From a bacterium (GTDB lineage: Bacteria; Latescibacterota; Latescibacteria; Latescibacterales; Latescibacteraceae), in NCBI GenBank assembly GCA_021372535.1, contig JAJFUH010000024.1, positions 1 through 32,568 on the forward strand: a stretch of DNA of 32,568 nt. Reading direction: 5' to 3'. Below are positions 1-8,314 of the stretch, one piece after another. Both the position numbers and the translations under genes were made by a program. Position 1 is the stretch's first letter, and each line of letters starts with the position of its first letter. The notes beneath the pieces are model-generated. The model saw nothing but the letters and a program-made list of their open reading frames with translations, ran no database searches and was not told where the DNA came from.

Positions 1-198
1 ATGGAAACTCACCCCGCGCATAACACCTTGATAAAATAGATGTTAGCGGGCGCTTCCCCTCTCTTGTGGCAAGAGAGGGGGCAGGGGGTGAGTTAGGGTG
101 GAGAAAAGGGGTAACAATCAAATCTAAAATAATCCATATGCCGGTAAATGCCCTGTTTACAGGATATTTCGAACTTTTATAACAATTTTAACCGGACA
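1..198. mobile_element. MITE-like element, copy A (left part cut by window edge)
   Basis: Positions 6-202 align, in inverted orientation and with few gaps, to 7932-8127. Shared landmarks are ACTCACCCCGCGCATAACA at the left, a GC-rich hairpin (11-bp arms at 56-66 and 70-80, CCCCTCTCTTG/CAAGAGAGGGG), GGGGTGAGTT near 90, an AAATGCCC box near 147, and the right terminus TTTTAACCGGACA ending at 198. The complete copy at 7936-8195 has TGTCCGGT at both ends, so the other terminus of this copy should lie just left of the window. There is no coding capacity. It lies downstream of the metV stop codon at 226. The parent transposon family is not recognised. Confidence 0.75.
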
Positions 199-225
199 CT
201 ATTGATCTTCCATGAATAATCCGGA

Positions 226-894
226 CTATATCCGGTGATCCTCACGAATAATGACACGGCACCCCCCGTCACGGCTTGTTTTCCAGTTTTTCGGCGGTGC
301 GATCCGTCTGAGCCTGTCGAGCTGCCCGATATCCCTGAGACGGTTATATATGAGCTGCCAGGCGCATTCACGGTCGGGACGGACCTCGCACCTGTCCTCC
401 CGCGAACCTCCGCAGGGACCGTTGAGCAGACGTTTCGCGCACCGTGTCACGGGGCAGATTCCGCCGTAATCGGACAGCACACATGCTCCGCACGATGTGC
501 ACTTTTCGGCCCAGAAACCCTGTTCCTCGAGAATCCCGAGAAAAGCGGTATCGAGACCGGCGTACACCGGCTTTTCACGGTACCGCTCTGCAATAGCCTG
601 GACTCCGGCGCCGCAGCCGAGCGACAGCACCGCTTCGCATCGCCCGATCGCCTCGGCAGCCTGCTCGATAAACACGTTGTCGCACTGGCGCTCGATGGTC
701 AGCTCATCGATTTCAACCGGTGCTCCCCTGAGTCTGGATGCCATCCGGAGGGCCGAAGCAATGATGCAGACCTCACGTTCCCCGCCGGCGAGACACACAG
801 TGACACAGGTACCGCAGCCGAGCACGAGCACTTTCCTGTGCCCCTTCAGTATATTCATGAGTTCGGGAATGGTTTTTCTCTGTGCGACAATCAT
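226..894 (-). CDS. metV: MetV-like methylenetetrahydrofolate reductase C-terminal domain protein
   Basis: This 222-residue protein resembles MetV, the zinc/iron-sulfur partner of MetF in acetogens, where it links the methylene-THF reductase flavoprotein to an electron-donating complex. The N-terminal half is a nucleotide-binding-like fold with cysteines at 27, 30 and 34 and another at 94 (SLGCGAG). The C-terminal half carries the family signature: C132, C135, C138, C147, C152 and C161 in CTSCGACV...CPVTRC...GPCGG. The ATG at 894 has a GAGG Shine-Dalgarno sequence eight bases upstream. It is the last gene of the metF/glt/hdr cluster, separated from mvhD by a four-helix-bundle gene and heptad repeats. 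MetF lies 13 kb upstream at the other end of the same strand run, which is unusual because metF and metV are normally adjacent. Confidence 0.85.
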   Translation of the reverse strand: MIVAQRKTIPELMNILKGHRKVLVLGCGTCVTVCLAGGEREVCIIASALRMASRLRGAPVEIDELTIERQCDNVFIEQAAEAIGRCEAVLSLGCGAGVQAIAERYREKPVYAGLDTAFLGILEEQGFWAEKCTSCGACVLSDYGGICPVTRCAKRLLNGPCGGSREDRCEVRPDRECAWQLIYNRLRDIGQLDRLRRIAPPKNWKTSRDGGCRVIIREDHRI

Positions 895-906
895 GTATAA
901 TACCTC

Positions 907-948
907 GTTTATGATTCGTGGTTTCTGGTTTGTAGTTCTTGGTTCTTT
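907..948. repeat. heptad tandem array 1 (about 6 units)
   Basis: Six consecutive 7-base units fit a GTTTRTG consensus: GTTTATG, ATTCGTG, GTTTCTG, GTTTGTA, GTTCTTG, GTTCTTT. The array lies between the four-helix-bundle gene and metV, 13 bases upstream of the metV start. Confidence 0.6.
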
Positions 949-985
949 AAGAAATACAGTATGAAATCACCAGTAAGCCGATCAT

Positions 986-1372
986 TTAAAGTTCAGCCCC
1001 TTTACAGGTGAGTTTTTTTAGGTAGTGCATGAGTCCGGCAATCAGTTTCTCTGTCGAAGAGGCAAGTTCATACAAGATTTCAAAGTATTCTTTTGTTATG
1101 TACGCATGGTCAAATGCAACATAAAATTGAGATTTTACCTCACCGACAGAGCCTTTTGCAACAGTAAGAAAATGTATAAACTCTCCTGTGCCGTTCCGCT
1201 CAAAGCCTTCTGCGATGTTTGACATAACCGATACTGATGCCCGTCGTATCCGGTCTTTCAGTGTATAATCTTTACAGAAAGGCTCGGTATTCGAACAGGA
1301 ATATACGGCTTTCGTCAATTCACGTGCTTTCTGCCATGCTTCGATATCTTCAAACCGTTGAAATGTAGCCAT
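986..1372 (-). CDS. Four-helix bundle protein (23S rRNA IVS-type family)
   Basis: This 128-residue protein has the hallmarks of the S23/IVS four-helix bundle family: an N-terminal F..IEAWQKARELTKAVY helix, R-RASVSVMSNIAEGFER in the middle, a KGSVGEVKSQFYVA stretch and a closing leucine-rich helix. Family members occur both inside 23S rRNA intervening sequences and as stand-alone genes; their biochemical role is unknown. It lies between mvhD and metV, bounded by heptad arrays on both sides, so it looks like an insertion into the metabolic cluster rather than a subunit of it. No strong Shine-Dalgarno sequence is seen before the ATG at 1372. Family assignment is confident; function is not assignable. 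Confidence 0.85.
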   Translation of the reverse strand: MATFQRFEDIEAWQKARELTKAVYSCSNTEPFCKDYTLKDRIRRASVSVMSNIAEGFERNGTGEFIHFLTVAKGSVGEVKSQFYVAFDHAYITKEYFEILYELASSTEKLIAGLMHYLKKLTCKGAEL

Positions 1373-1452
1373 ATATATTCCAAAGAACCCTTATTATTTA
1401 CCCAATCCTTATTCCTTTAACCAGAAACAATTAAACTTTAATAACGAACAAA

Positions 1453-1508
1453 AAACCAGAAACAATAAACCATAAACCATGAACTACAAACCATGAACTA
1501 CAAACCAT
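1453..1508. repeat. heptad tandem array 2 (8 units)
   Basis: Eight contiguous 7-base units read on the plus strand as AAACCAG, AAACAAT, AAACCAT, AAACCAT, GAACTAC, AAACCAT, GAACTAC, AAACCAT. This is the reverse complement of the GTTTRTG pattern seen elsewhere. The array runs into the 3' end of mvhD and supplies its TAG stop codon (1498-1500) and last codons. Confidence 0.75.
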
Positions 1509-1956
1509 CTTTTAACCTGTTCGGTCCCAGCGCACGAACGGTCTCGACCATATCGGTGATGATATCGGCCAGCGGGCGGGCCATGGCAGCCGACACGTTC
1601 ACCATGCGCAGACGGTCTTCCTCGATTCCGATCTCGTTCATCAGGTTCCGGACATAATCGACCCGTTTCCGCGCCCAGAGGTTACCGTTCTGGAAATGAC
1701 ATCCGCCCTCGAGGCATCCGGCCACAAGAACGCCGTCAGCACCGTTTTCAAGGGCTTTCATAAAGAACGGAATTTCGAGCCTCCCCGTGCACGGCGTAAG
1801 GATAATCCGGACATTCGGCGGATATTGAATGCGCATGGACCCCGCGAGGTCGGCGGAGGCATACGCGCAGTAACGGCAGCAGAAGGCCACAATTTTCGGC
1901 TCGAAAGATGTCGAATCCACGTTTTCCAATATTTCCCCGTTTCGTTCAATCACCAT
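1498..1956 (-). CDS. mvhD: MvhD/FrhD-type [2Fe-2S] electron-transfer subunit
   Basis: This 152-residue protein matches the delta subunit of methyl-viologen-reducing hydrogenase, which carries a [2Fe-2S] cluster and delivers electrons to the flavin of HdrA. All expected cysteines are present: C26, C27 and C30 in FCCRYCAYASADLAG, C56 in TPCTGR, and C81 and C86 in CLEGGCHF, followed by GN. It starts 27 bases after the stop of the giant hdrA, so co-transcription and function as its partner are very likely. The start ATG at 1956 has only a weak Shine-Dalgarno sequence. The extreme C-terminus (KDGL and the stop) is encoded by the edge of a heptad repeat array, so the native end may have been altered. 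No hydrogenase large or small subunit is present in the window, which fits a MetFV-linked role. Confidence 0.88.
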   Translation of the reverse strand: MVIERNGEILENVDSTSFEPKIVAFCCRYCAYASADLAGSMRIQYPPNVRIILTPCTGRLEIPFFMKALENGADGVLVAGCLEGGCHFQNGNLWARKRVDYVRNLMNEIGIEEDRLRMVNVSAAMARPLADIITDMVETVRALGPNRLKDGL

Positions 1957-1983
1957 TATCCGGCATATGGTACAGAATACCTG

Positions 1984-4900
1984 TCATACTGTCAATTCAC
2001 GTTCCGGTATTCTCCCGGAGGAAAGGAGTTCCCCGAGCATGATCTCGAAATGATCTGCGCCGTAATGATGAAGCACTATTGCCCGCGCGGGACACTCCGA
2101 GACGCATATCCCGCAGCCCATGCATTTTGCAGCTTCGATCTGGGCCTTGTTATCTGTGTTGACAAATGGCGCCGTATACGGGCACGCTTTTACACAGGTC
2201 ATGCAGGATATGCATTTCTTCTGATCGACCTCGGAAACCTGCGCGCTCACATCGAGCACGGCCTTCGAGATAACCGTTGCAGCCCGCGCCGCGGCTGCAC
2301 GAGCCTGCGATATATTTTCATCCATGAACTTCGGCGAATGGGCAAGCCCGCAGAGGAAAATGCCCTCGGTGGCAAAATCGACCGGCCTGAGCTTCATATG
2401 CGCTTCCACATAGAAACCATCAGCGTTGAGGGGTACTTTCAACAAGTTCGAAAGGCTGCTGTTATGCTCGGGCGCCTCGATCCCCGTGCTGAGCACGACA
2501 TTGTCGGCTTCAATTTCGATGGTGTCCGGGAAATCCGGGCTTTTCACCGCGACGACAGGACCGTTCCCGACCTCGACAACCGGCGGCGCTTTACGGTCAT
2601 ACCGGATAAAGACAACACCCGCTTCCCGCGCCTTTTTGAAGTAAATTTCGCGGAAACCGTATGTCCTGATGTCGCGGTAGAGGACGAATACGTTCGCTCC
2701 GGGGTTCTGCTCCTTTATTCTAAGCGCATTTTTTACGGCCATCGAGCAGCAGATACGGCTGCAGTACAACCGCTCGTCGTTCCGCGACCCGACACACTGG
2801 ATCATGACCACCGTGCGGTCGTCCCGCGGAAATGAACGGTCATGGAGGAGCTTTTCGAGCTCGCGCTGGGTCATGACATGCCCGTATTCGCCGTACCCGT
2901 ACTCCGAGGTTCGAGCGGGGACAGCCCCTGTCGCGACAATCACGACGCCGCCCGAAATCTCTTTGTCGCCATTCTTTCCAGCCAGCGTAACGCGGAATTT
3001 GCCGATATGACCGGCGACAGCTGACACCCCGGTGTCGAGGTGGAGCCTCATGTTCGGATGGTTTTCCGCACGGCGCACGAGACTGTCCGTGAATGATCGT
3101 ATGTCGTTGTGTTCGAGCGTATAATACACATCGAGGAGATTACCGCCGAGAGTTCCGGTGCGCTCGATGAGATGCACGGTAAATCCCTGATCCGCCAGCG
3201 CAAGGGCGGCGGTCATTCCGCTCAGTCCGCCTCCGATCACAATCGCCGCCCGGTCGACTTCGAGCGATCCGCCCTTGAGCGGCACAAGACGGCGTGCACG
3301 GGCAATCGACATGCTCACGAGATCGATGGCTTTTTCGGTTGCCGCATCGGGAGCGGACGAATGCACCCACGAGCATTGATCCCTGATGTTGGCGAGCTCG
3401 AACAGATACGGGTTGAGCCCGGCGTCGCGGAGCGTGTCGCGGAACAGCTCCTCGTGCGTCCGCGGCGTGCACGATGCCACAACGATCCGGTTGAGCCTGT
3501 ACTCGCGGATTGCGTCGCGGATTTCGGACAGACTCGTATCGGAACAGGTATAGAGGGTATGTTTCGCCATGACGACACCGGGCTGACCGGAAACGGCATC
3601 GACAACCCGCCCGACATCCACCACCGACGCGATGTTCATGCCGCAGTGGCATACGAACAAGCCGATACGCGGCTCCTCATCGGTGATATCACGCTCGTCC
3701 GGGTACACCTTTTTCGTGGTGAGCGTATCGCGGGCACGGGCGAGCAGTTCCATGGACATGGAAGCCGCGGCGCTCGCCTGGGTCACCGTCTCGGGAATAT
3801 CCTTCGGCTCATGAAACGCCCCGGCAACAAACACTCCCTCCCGCGAGGTTGCAAGAGGATTGCGGCGGTCGGTGGCGCAGAAGCCATAATCGTTGAGCGC
3901 CACACCGATACGGGACGCGCTTTCACGAACCGTCGCTCCCGGCTCCATGCCTGTCGAGAGAACAACGAGATCGAAATCGTGTTCATCGAGAGCACCGTCT
4001 TCATTGACAAAACGGAGCCGGAGATCGTTTGTCCCGGGAATCTGAACGATACGGGATGGAATGCTCCTGATGTACCGGATACCCGCCTCATGACGGGCGC
4101 GCTCGTAATACTGGTCGAAATCCTTCCCGTATGCCCGTATATCCATGTAAAATATGACCGCTTCGAGACCGGGCAGGTGTTCGCGGGCAACCATGGCCTG
4201 CTTCGTCGAGGCCATACAGCAGATCGATGAACAGTAATCGTTGCCGCAGGTGGCATCACGCGAGCCCACACACTGGATGAACGCAATCCGCCGAGCCTCG
4301 CCGCCGTCCGAGCGCCGGACGATATGACCATCGAACGGCCCCGAAGCAGAGAGCATCCGCTCGAACTGGACATTCGTGATTACATTCGCATAGCGGCCGT
4401 ACCCGTATTCGCCCTTCGCCTCGGCAATAAATTCCTCGAAACCGGGCGCAAGGATGACCGAACCCACATCGATCCCGACCGTCCGCTCCTCCATGGCATA
4501 ATCGATCGCATTATGCTCGCATGCCTCGCGGCATTCCCCGCATTCCGAGCACAGGGCACAGTTGAGGCACCGTTCGCATTCAGCAAACGCCGCTTCCCCG
4601 GAGAAACCAAGCTCGACCTCTTCGAAATTACCGATTCTCAGTTCCGCTTCCAGCTCCGGCGACTCGGCGCGTGGCTTTTTTTCCACACTATTCGTTTCGG
4701 GCAGGAGCTCCTCAGGAATACGCCGTATCGTATTCTCGAACCGTGATGTCCGGAGGTCTTCTCCCCTGAGATACCGTTCGATTGATTCGGCGGCGCGTTT
4801 CCCGGCGGCAACCGCTTCGATAACCGATGCCGGGCCCGACACCACATCTCCGCCCGCGAAAACGCCCCTGAGCGAGGTTTCGAGAGTCACCGGATCGACC

Positions 4901-6447
4901 CTGAAACATCCATGTCCGGTTTCGGCGCCCGTATGGGTGAGAACCCCGCTGTCGGTCGACTGCCCGATGGCGACAATGACGCGGTCTGCACGGATGGTGT
5001 CGCGGTCGCTGTCGTCATACACAGGGCTGAACCGCTTGCTTTCGTCGAAGACACGGACACAACGCCTTAACTCCACACCAGCGACAGAACTATCTCCAAC
5101 GATTCGGGCGGGTCCCCAGCCGTTACGGATCGTGATACCCTCCCGGAGGGTAGCATCGACTTCTTCGGGATAGGCGGGCATTTCGTGACGCTGTTCGAGG
5201 CACACCATCTCCACGCTGTCCGCGCCGAGACGGAGCGCTGTCCGGGCAACATCCACCGCGACATTCCCGCCGCCGATGACGGCAACTTTCCCCGTAATGG
5301 CAGACCTGTCCATACCCGCCTGCCGGAGGAATTCGATTCCGTACGCGACGCCCCGCATCTGTTCGCCCCCGATGCCGAGCGTGCGGCTCTTCTGCGCCCC
5401 GACGGCAATGAACACCGCATCGTGGGATTCACGGAGACTCGTGAGCGTCATATCGTCGCCAAGACGACAGTTGAAGACAAAGGCGACACCCCTGCGCCGG
5501 ATAAGCTCGATTTCGTGGTCGAGCACCTTTTTAGGGAGACGGTATTCGGGGATTCCCCACCGGAGCATTCCGCCCGCAGCAGGAAGGGCATCGTACACGG
5601 TCACGGCGAAACCGGAGCCCGCCAGATCGTATGCGGCGGTCAGTCCCGCCGGTCCTGCGCCGACAACAGCCACTTTTTTCGCATCCGGCAGCGGTTTCTT
5701 TTCTTCGGGTAGAATATATTCGCCCGACTCGATGAGCTCCATCTCACGGTCGGAAGCGAATCGCTTGAGCTGCCGTATGGCGACCGGAGCATCAACCGTC
5801 CCGCGTGTGCACTCCGTTTCGCAGGGATGAGTGCATATACGGCCGCAGATTGCTGACAGGGGATTACGCTCGCGAATCAGGCTCACCGCTTTTATATACT
5901 CTTTTTTACCGATAAGCCGGATATACCCCTGGACATTGACATTAGCCGGGCAGGCAACCTTACAGGGAGCATGACCCTGTTTGAGAATATCGACGACATT
6001 CGGCACAGCCTGGGCATAGTGCTTTGCAATCGCCGTCCGGGTCCCAAGGTTACGGTCGAAACGGTTCGGGATGTTGACAGGGCAGACCTCGGTACAGTCC
6101 CCGCAGCCGGTGCAGAGATGCTCGTCCACATACCGGGGATACCGTCTGACCATCGCCCTGAAACGGCCCGGCTCGCCATCGAGCCCCATGAGGTCGGAGA
6201 GCGTCAGTATCTCGATATTGAGATTGCGCGCGCACTCGACAAGCTTCGGCGAAACGATGCAGGTCGCGCAGTCGCCGGTCGGGAAGGTCTTGTCCAAGTG
6301 TGACATCATGCCGCCGATAGCCGGAGAACGTTCAACAAGGTATACCTTGAAGCCGGAATTCGCCAGATCGAGCGCCGCCTGAACGCCGGCGATTCCGCCG
6401 CCCTGAACGAGCACGGCGCCTGTTTTTTTATCGTTGTTTTTTGCCAT
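1984..6447 (-). CDS. hdrA: Tandem HdrA with nested GltD-like NAD(P)H-flavin module
   Basis: This 1487-residue protein is about twice the usual HdrA length. In order it contains an FAD motif GGGIAG (16-21) and the first half of the HdrA ferredoxin domain, C112/115/118/122. A complete GltD-type module follows at about 155-620: a cysteine-rich N-terminus C161, C166, C201, C205, C209 and C213, FAD motif GAGPAG 263-268, NAD(P)H motif GGGNVA 392-397, and GGD 532-534. Next comes the second ferredoxin half (C624-C643) and the rest of HdrA unit 1, with CVGSRD 726 and CSSICC 739-744. A second, full HdrA unit starts at about 928, with an N-terminal domain around CHCGMN 933, FAD motif GGGLSG 1072-1077, CVGSRN 1218 and CSRICC 1229-1234. 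Two C-terminal [4Fe-4S] motifs end it (C1412-C1422, C1442-C1452). Three flavins are predicted. HdrA is the electron-bifurcating subunit in known Hdr complexes. The gene follows hdrB by 9 bases and precedes mvhD by 27. Confidence 0.92.
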   Translation of the reverse strand: MAKNNDKKTGAVLVQGGGIAGVQAALDLANSGFKVYLVERSPAIGGMMSHLDKTFPTGDCATCIVSPKLVECARNLNIEILTLSDLMGLDGEPGRFRAMVRRYPRYVDEHLCTGCGDCTEVCPVNIPNRFDRNLGTRTAIAKHYAQAVPNVVDILKQGHAPCKVACPANVNVQGYIRLIGKKEYIKAVSLIRERNPLSAICGRICTHPCETECTRGTVDAPVAIRQLKRFASDREMELIESGEYILPEEKKPLPDAKKVAVVGAGPAGLTAAYDLAGSGFAVTVYDALPAAGGMLRWGIPEYRLPKKVLDHEIELIRRRGVAFVFNCRLGDDMTLTSLRESHDAVFIAVGAQKSRTLGIGGEQMRGVAYGIEFLRQAGMDRSAITGKVAVIGGGNVAVDVARTALRLGADSVEMVCLEQRHEMPAYPEEVDATLREGITIRNGWGPARIVGDSSVAGVELRRCVRVFDESKRFSPVYDDSDRDTIRADRVIVAIGQSTDSGVLTHTGAETGHGCFRVDPVTLETSLRGVFAGGDVVSGPASVIEAVAAGKRAAESIERYLRGEDLRTSRFENTIRRIPEELLPETNSVEKKPRAESPELEAELRIGNFEEVELGFSGEAAFAECERCLNCALCSECGECREACEHNAIDYAMEERTVGIDVGSVILAPGFEEFIAEAKGEYGYGRYANVITNVQFERMLSASGPFDGHIVRRSDGGEARRIAFIQCVGSRDATCGNDYCSSICCMASTKQAMVAREHLPGLEAVIFYMDIRAYGKDFDQYYERARHEAGIRYIRSIPSRIVQIPGTNDLRLRFVNEDGALDEHDFDLVVLSTGMEPGATVRESASRIGVALNDYGFCATDRRNPLATSREGVFVAGAFHEPKDIPETVTQASAAASMSMELLARARDTLTTKKVYPDERDITDEEPRIGLFVCHCGMNIASVVDVGRVVDAVSGQPGVVMAKHTLYTCSDTSLSEIRDAIREYRLNRIVVASCTPRTHEELFRDTLRDAGLNPYLFELANIRDQCSWVHSSAPDAATEKAIDLVSMSIARARRLVPLKGGSLEVDRAAIVIGGGLSGMTAALALADQGFTVHLIERTGTLGGNLLDVYYTLEHNDIRSFTDSLVRRAENHPNMRLHLDTGVSAVAGHIGKFRVTLAGKNGDKEISGGVVIVATGAVPARTSEYGYGEYGHVMTQRELEKLLHDRSFPRDDRTVVMIQCVGSRNDERLYCSRICCSMAVKNALRIKEQNPGANVFVLYRDIRTYGFREIYFKKAREAGVVFIRYDRKAPPVVEVGNGPVVAVKSPDFPDTIEIEADNVVLSTGIEAPEHNSSLSNLLKVPLNADGFYVEAHMKLRPVDFATEGIFLCGLAHSPKFMDENISQARAAAARAATVISKAVLDVSAQVSEVDQKKCISCMTCVKACPYTAPFVNTDNKAQIEAAKCMGCGICVSECPARAIVLHHYGADHFEIMLGELLSSGRIPERELTV

Positions 6448-6456
6448 AAATACTGT

Positions 6457-7332
6457 TCACTTCCCTGATTCCCCGATTTTGCGGATAACCCGTTCCGGCG
6501 ATACCATGAGCCTGTTCATGCCGAGCTCCTCCGGCGTATACCCCATGCAGAGTCCGAGAAGCTGAGTGAAATACATAATCGGCATATCATAGAGTTTTCC
6601 CGTCTCACGCTCGATATCCCTCTGCCGCAGATCGAGGTTCGACTGGCACATGGGGCATGAAACCGCGATACACTCCGCCCCGGCGGCTCGCGCCATACCG
6701 ATGATGGAATCGGCGAGCCTGATAACCACATCCGTTCGCGTCAGGGAAAGCCCCCCGCCGCAGCATTCGACCTTGTGCGGCCAGTCGAGGCTCTCACCTC
6801 CCATGGCGGTTACGAGACGGTCGAGCGAGGTCGGATTCTCCGGGTCATCGAAGCCCGTGACCTCATGCGGACGCACCATGAGACACCCGTAATAACACGC
6901 CACTCTGAGACCATTGAGCGACCGTGAGAACGACCGTTTCAGCGTTTCGAGCCCGACATCATCGAGGAGCACCTCGATCAGATGACGCACCCTCACAGAG
7001 CCGTCATAATCTCTGTCGAGCGCATCGGCGACACATTCGCGCATGACCGGATTCGACAAAACCTCGTGGTTTGCGGTCTTCATACGGTTGTAGCAGGCAG
7101 CGCAGTTCACCACCATATCCTTATCCATATCACGGACGAGGAGGAGACTCGCGGATGGAAGAGCGGCGGCCAGAACACGGTCGGTCTGGTGCGCAGCAGT
7201 CGCTCCGCAGCATGTCCACCCTTCCGGCTCGACAAGATCGAGACCGAGAACACGGGCGACCGCAAGGGTCGATTCGTGCATGTCACGGGCTGTCGAATGC
7301 GCGGAACAGCCGGGAAAATATGCATAGGTCAT
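6457..7332 (-). CDS. hdrB: HdrB-type heterodisulfide reductase subunit (two CCG domains)
   Basis: This 291-residue protein has the usual HdrB length and two intact CCG motifs, which in HdrB bind non-cubane [4Fe-4S] clusters that reduce the terminal acceptor. The first is C9, C41-C42 (CCGATAAHQ), C77 and C80. The second is C146, C190-C191 (CCGGGLSLTR), C226 and C229. The start ATG overlaps the hdrC stop codon in an ATGA, which implies translational coupling. The stop lies 9 bases before hdrA. In methanogens HdrB reduces CoM-S-S-CoB. In a bacterial MetF/MetV setting the acceptor is unknown and may be a neighbouring flavoprotein. Confidence 0.9.
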   Translation of the reverse strand: MTYAYFPGCSAHSTARDMHESTLAVARVLGLDLVEPEGWTCCGATAAHQTDRVLAAALPSASLLLVRDMDKDMVVNCAACYNRMKTANHEVLSNPVMRECVADALDRDYDGSVRVRHLIEVLLDDVGLETLKRSFSRSLNGLRVACYYGCLMVRPHEVTGFDDPENPTSLDRLVTAMGGESLDWPHKVECCGGGLSLTRTDVVIRLADSIIGMARAAGAECIAVSCPMCQSNLDLRQRDIERETGKLYDMPIMYFTQLLGLCMGYTPEELGMNRLMVSPERVIRKIGESGK

Positions 7333-7898
7333 GAGCCGGTTCCTCTATTCCGTTTTATTCTGTCAAATATCCGCCGTACCATACTGCTGCCCGAACCGCG
7401 CGGAGGGATGAGCGCGATTTTACCCTTTTTCAGCATCGCGGGAAATTTTTCGGTATCTTTCATGAAACTGAGGGTACCGAGCTTGTAGGCGCCGATCATC
7501 CCGAGATCGTACGTTCGCCCGAACAATCTGACCGTTGCCAGAAATGCGCGGTTGAAGAGCGGAACATTGCCCTTCCGCAGCGGCGCACCCTTCTCAATGG
7601 CGAGAGCACGGAGCGCGTCCATGACCGCCGCGAGATCGATCCCCATCGGGCACCGCGCCGAGCATGTCTCGCATGAGGCGCACACCCATATGATGTCGCT
7701 CCGAAGCACCTCATCGCCTATTCCGAGGTGAAGCTGCCTGATGACCTCCGAGGGCAGCGACTGTGCGAATCCGGCAACCGGGCAACCGCTCGTGCATTTC
7801 TTGCACTGGAGGCAAATCCCGAGATCGACACCCGAGATTGCTTCCACGCGGCCGATGAGAGCCTTCGATTCGTTCCCTTTTTGTATCCTGACAGGCAT
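7329..7898 (-). CDS. hdrC: HdrC-type iron-sulfur subunit
   Basis: This 189-residue protein carries two [4Fe-4S] motifs, C29/32/35/39 (CLQCKKCTSGCPVAG) and C73/76/79/83 (CASCETCSARCPMG), as in HdrC, which wires HdrA to HdrB. The reading frame stays open further upstream to 8147, but that extension would run through repeat DNA and has no family similarity. The ATG at 7898 (MPVRIQ) is therefore chosen. No Shine-Dalgarno sequence is visible because a heptad array begins two bases upstream of the ATG. It overlaps hdrB by 4 bases. The C-terminal 70 residues are basic and hydrophobic, ending RIKRNRGTGS. Confidence 0.88.
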   Translation of the reverse strand: MPVRIQKGNESKALIGRVEAISGVDLGICLQCKKCTSGCPVAGFAQSLPSEVIRQLHLGIGDEVLRSDIIWVCASCETCSARCPMGIDLAAVMDALRALAIEKGAPLRKGNVPLFNRAFLATVRLFGRTYDLGMIGAYKLGTLSFMKDTEKFPAMLKKGKIALIPPRGSGSSMVRRIFDRIKRNRGTGS

Positions 7899-7899
7899 A

Positions 7900-7934
7900 G
7901 TTTCAAGTTTGTGGTTTGTGGTTTGAAGTCTATA
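7900..7934. repeat. heptad tandem array 3, left part (5 units)
   Basis: The units are GTTTCAA, GTTTGTG, GTTTGTG, GTTTGAA, GTCTATA, directly abutting the hdrC start codon. The array breaks off where the MITE-like element begins (7936) and resumes on its other side at 8196, so both parts look like one original array. Confidence 0.65.
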
Positions 7935-7935
7935 G

Positions 7936-8195
7936 TGTCCGGTTAAAATTGCATTAAAATCAGAAAATATCTTGTAAAAAGGGCATTTATCAGAATATGG
8001 AGTGTTTTGGATATGATTATTCCCCCCATTTCTCCACCCGAACTCACCCCTTGATCCCCTCTCTTTCCAAGAGAGGGGGAGCGCCATCAACATCTGTATT
8101 ATCAAAATGTTATGCGCGGGGTGAGTTCTCGTATTTAATAAGAGCATTGTAGATTTTGCTTCAAACTACAAATTCTTCAATATTTTTACCGGACA
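7936..8195. mobile_element. MITE-like element, complete copy B (about 260 bp)
   Basis: The element is bounded by short terminal inverted repeats: TGTCCGGTTAAAATT at the left (from 7936) and TTTTTACCGGACA at the right (to 8195). It contains an internal hairpin with 10-bp arms CCCCTCTCTT/AAGAGAGGGG (8056-8065, 8069-8078), nested inside the pair ACTCACCCC (8042-8050) and GGGGTGAGT (8118-8126). About 196 bp (7932-8127) repeat at 6-202 in the opposite orientation. There is no transposase gene. No clear target-site duplication was found. It separates the glt genes from the hdr genes. Confidence 0.75.
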
Positions 8196-8240
8196 GTTTG
8201 TGGTCTATGGTTTATGGTTTATGGTCTGTGGTTCATGGTT
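8196..8240. repeat. heptad tandem array 3, right part (6 units)
   Basis: The units are GTTTGTG, GTCTATG, GTTTATG, GTTTATG, GTCTGTG, GTTCATG, starting on the base after the MITE terminus. Two further units (AAACCAT, AAACCAG in the opposite sense) occur near 8291-8305, just beyond the stop codon of the glutamate synthase gene. Confidence 0.75.
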
Positions 8241-8314
8241 AACAGTGTAAATAATGCCGGAAAGCGGCAATGTATTTTCAACCGGAAACGAGAAACCATA
8301 AACCAGTATTTATA

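Noticed and set aside
1696-2835. Long plus-strand open frame (379 codons) opposite hdrA and mvhD
   Set aside because: It is antisense to clear Fe-S flavoprotein motifs, shows no motif of its own and is rich in R/H/P, as expected of a shadow frame in GC-biased codons.
7899-8147. N-terminal extension of HdrC by 83 residues
   Set aside because: It would be encoded by the MITE-like element and heptad repeats and lacks family similarity; the ATG at 7898 fits HdrC length.
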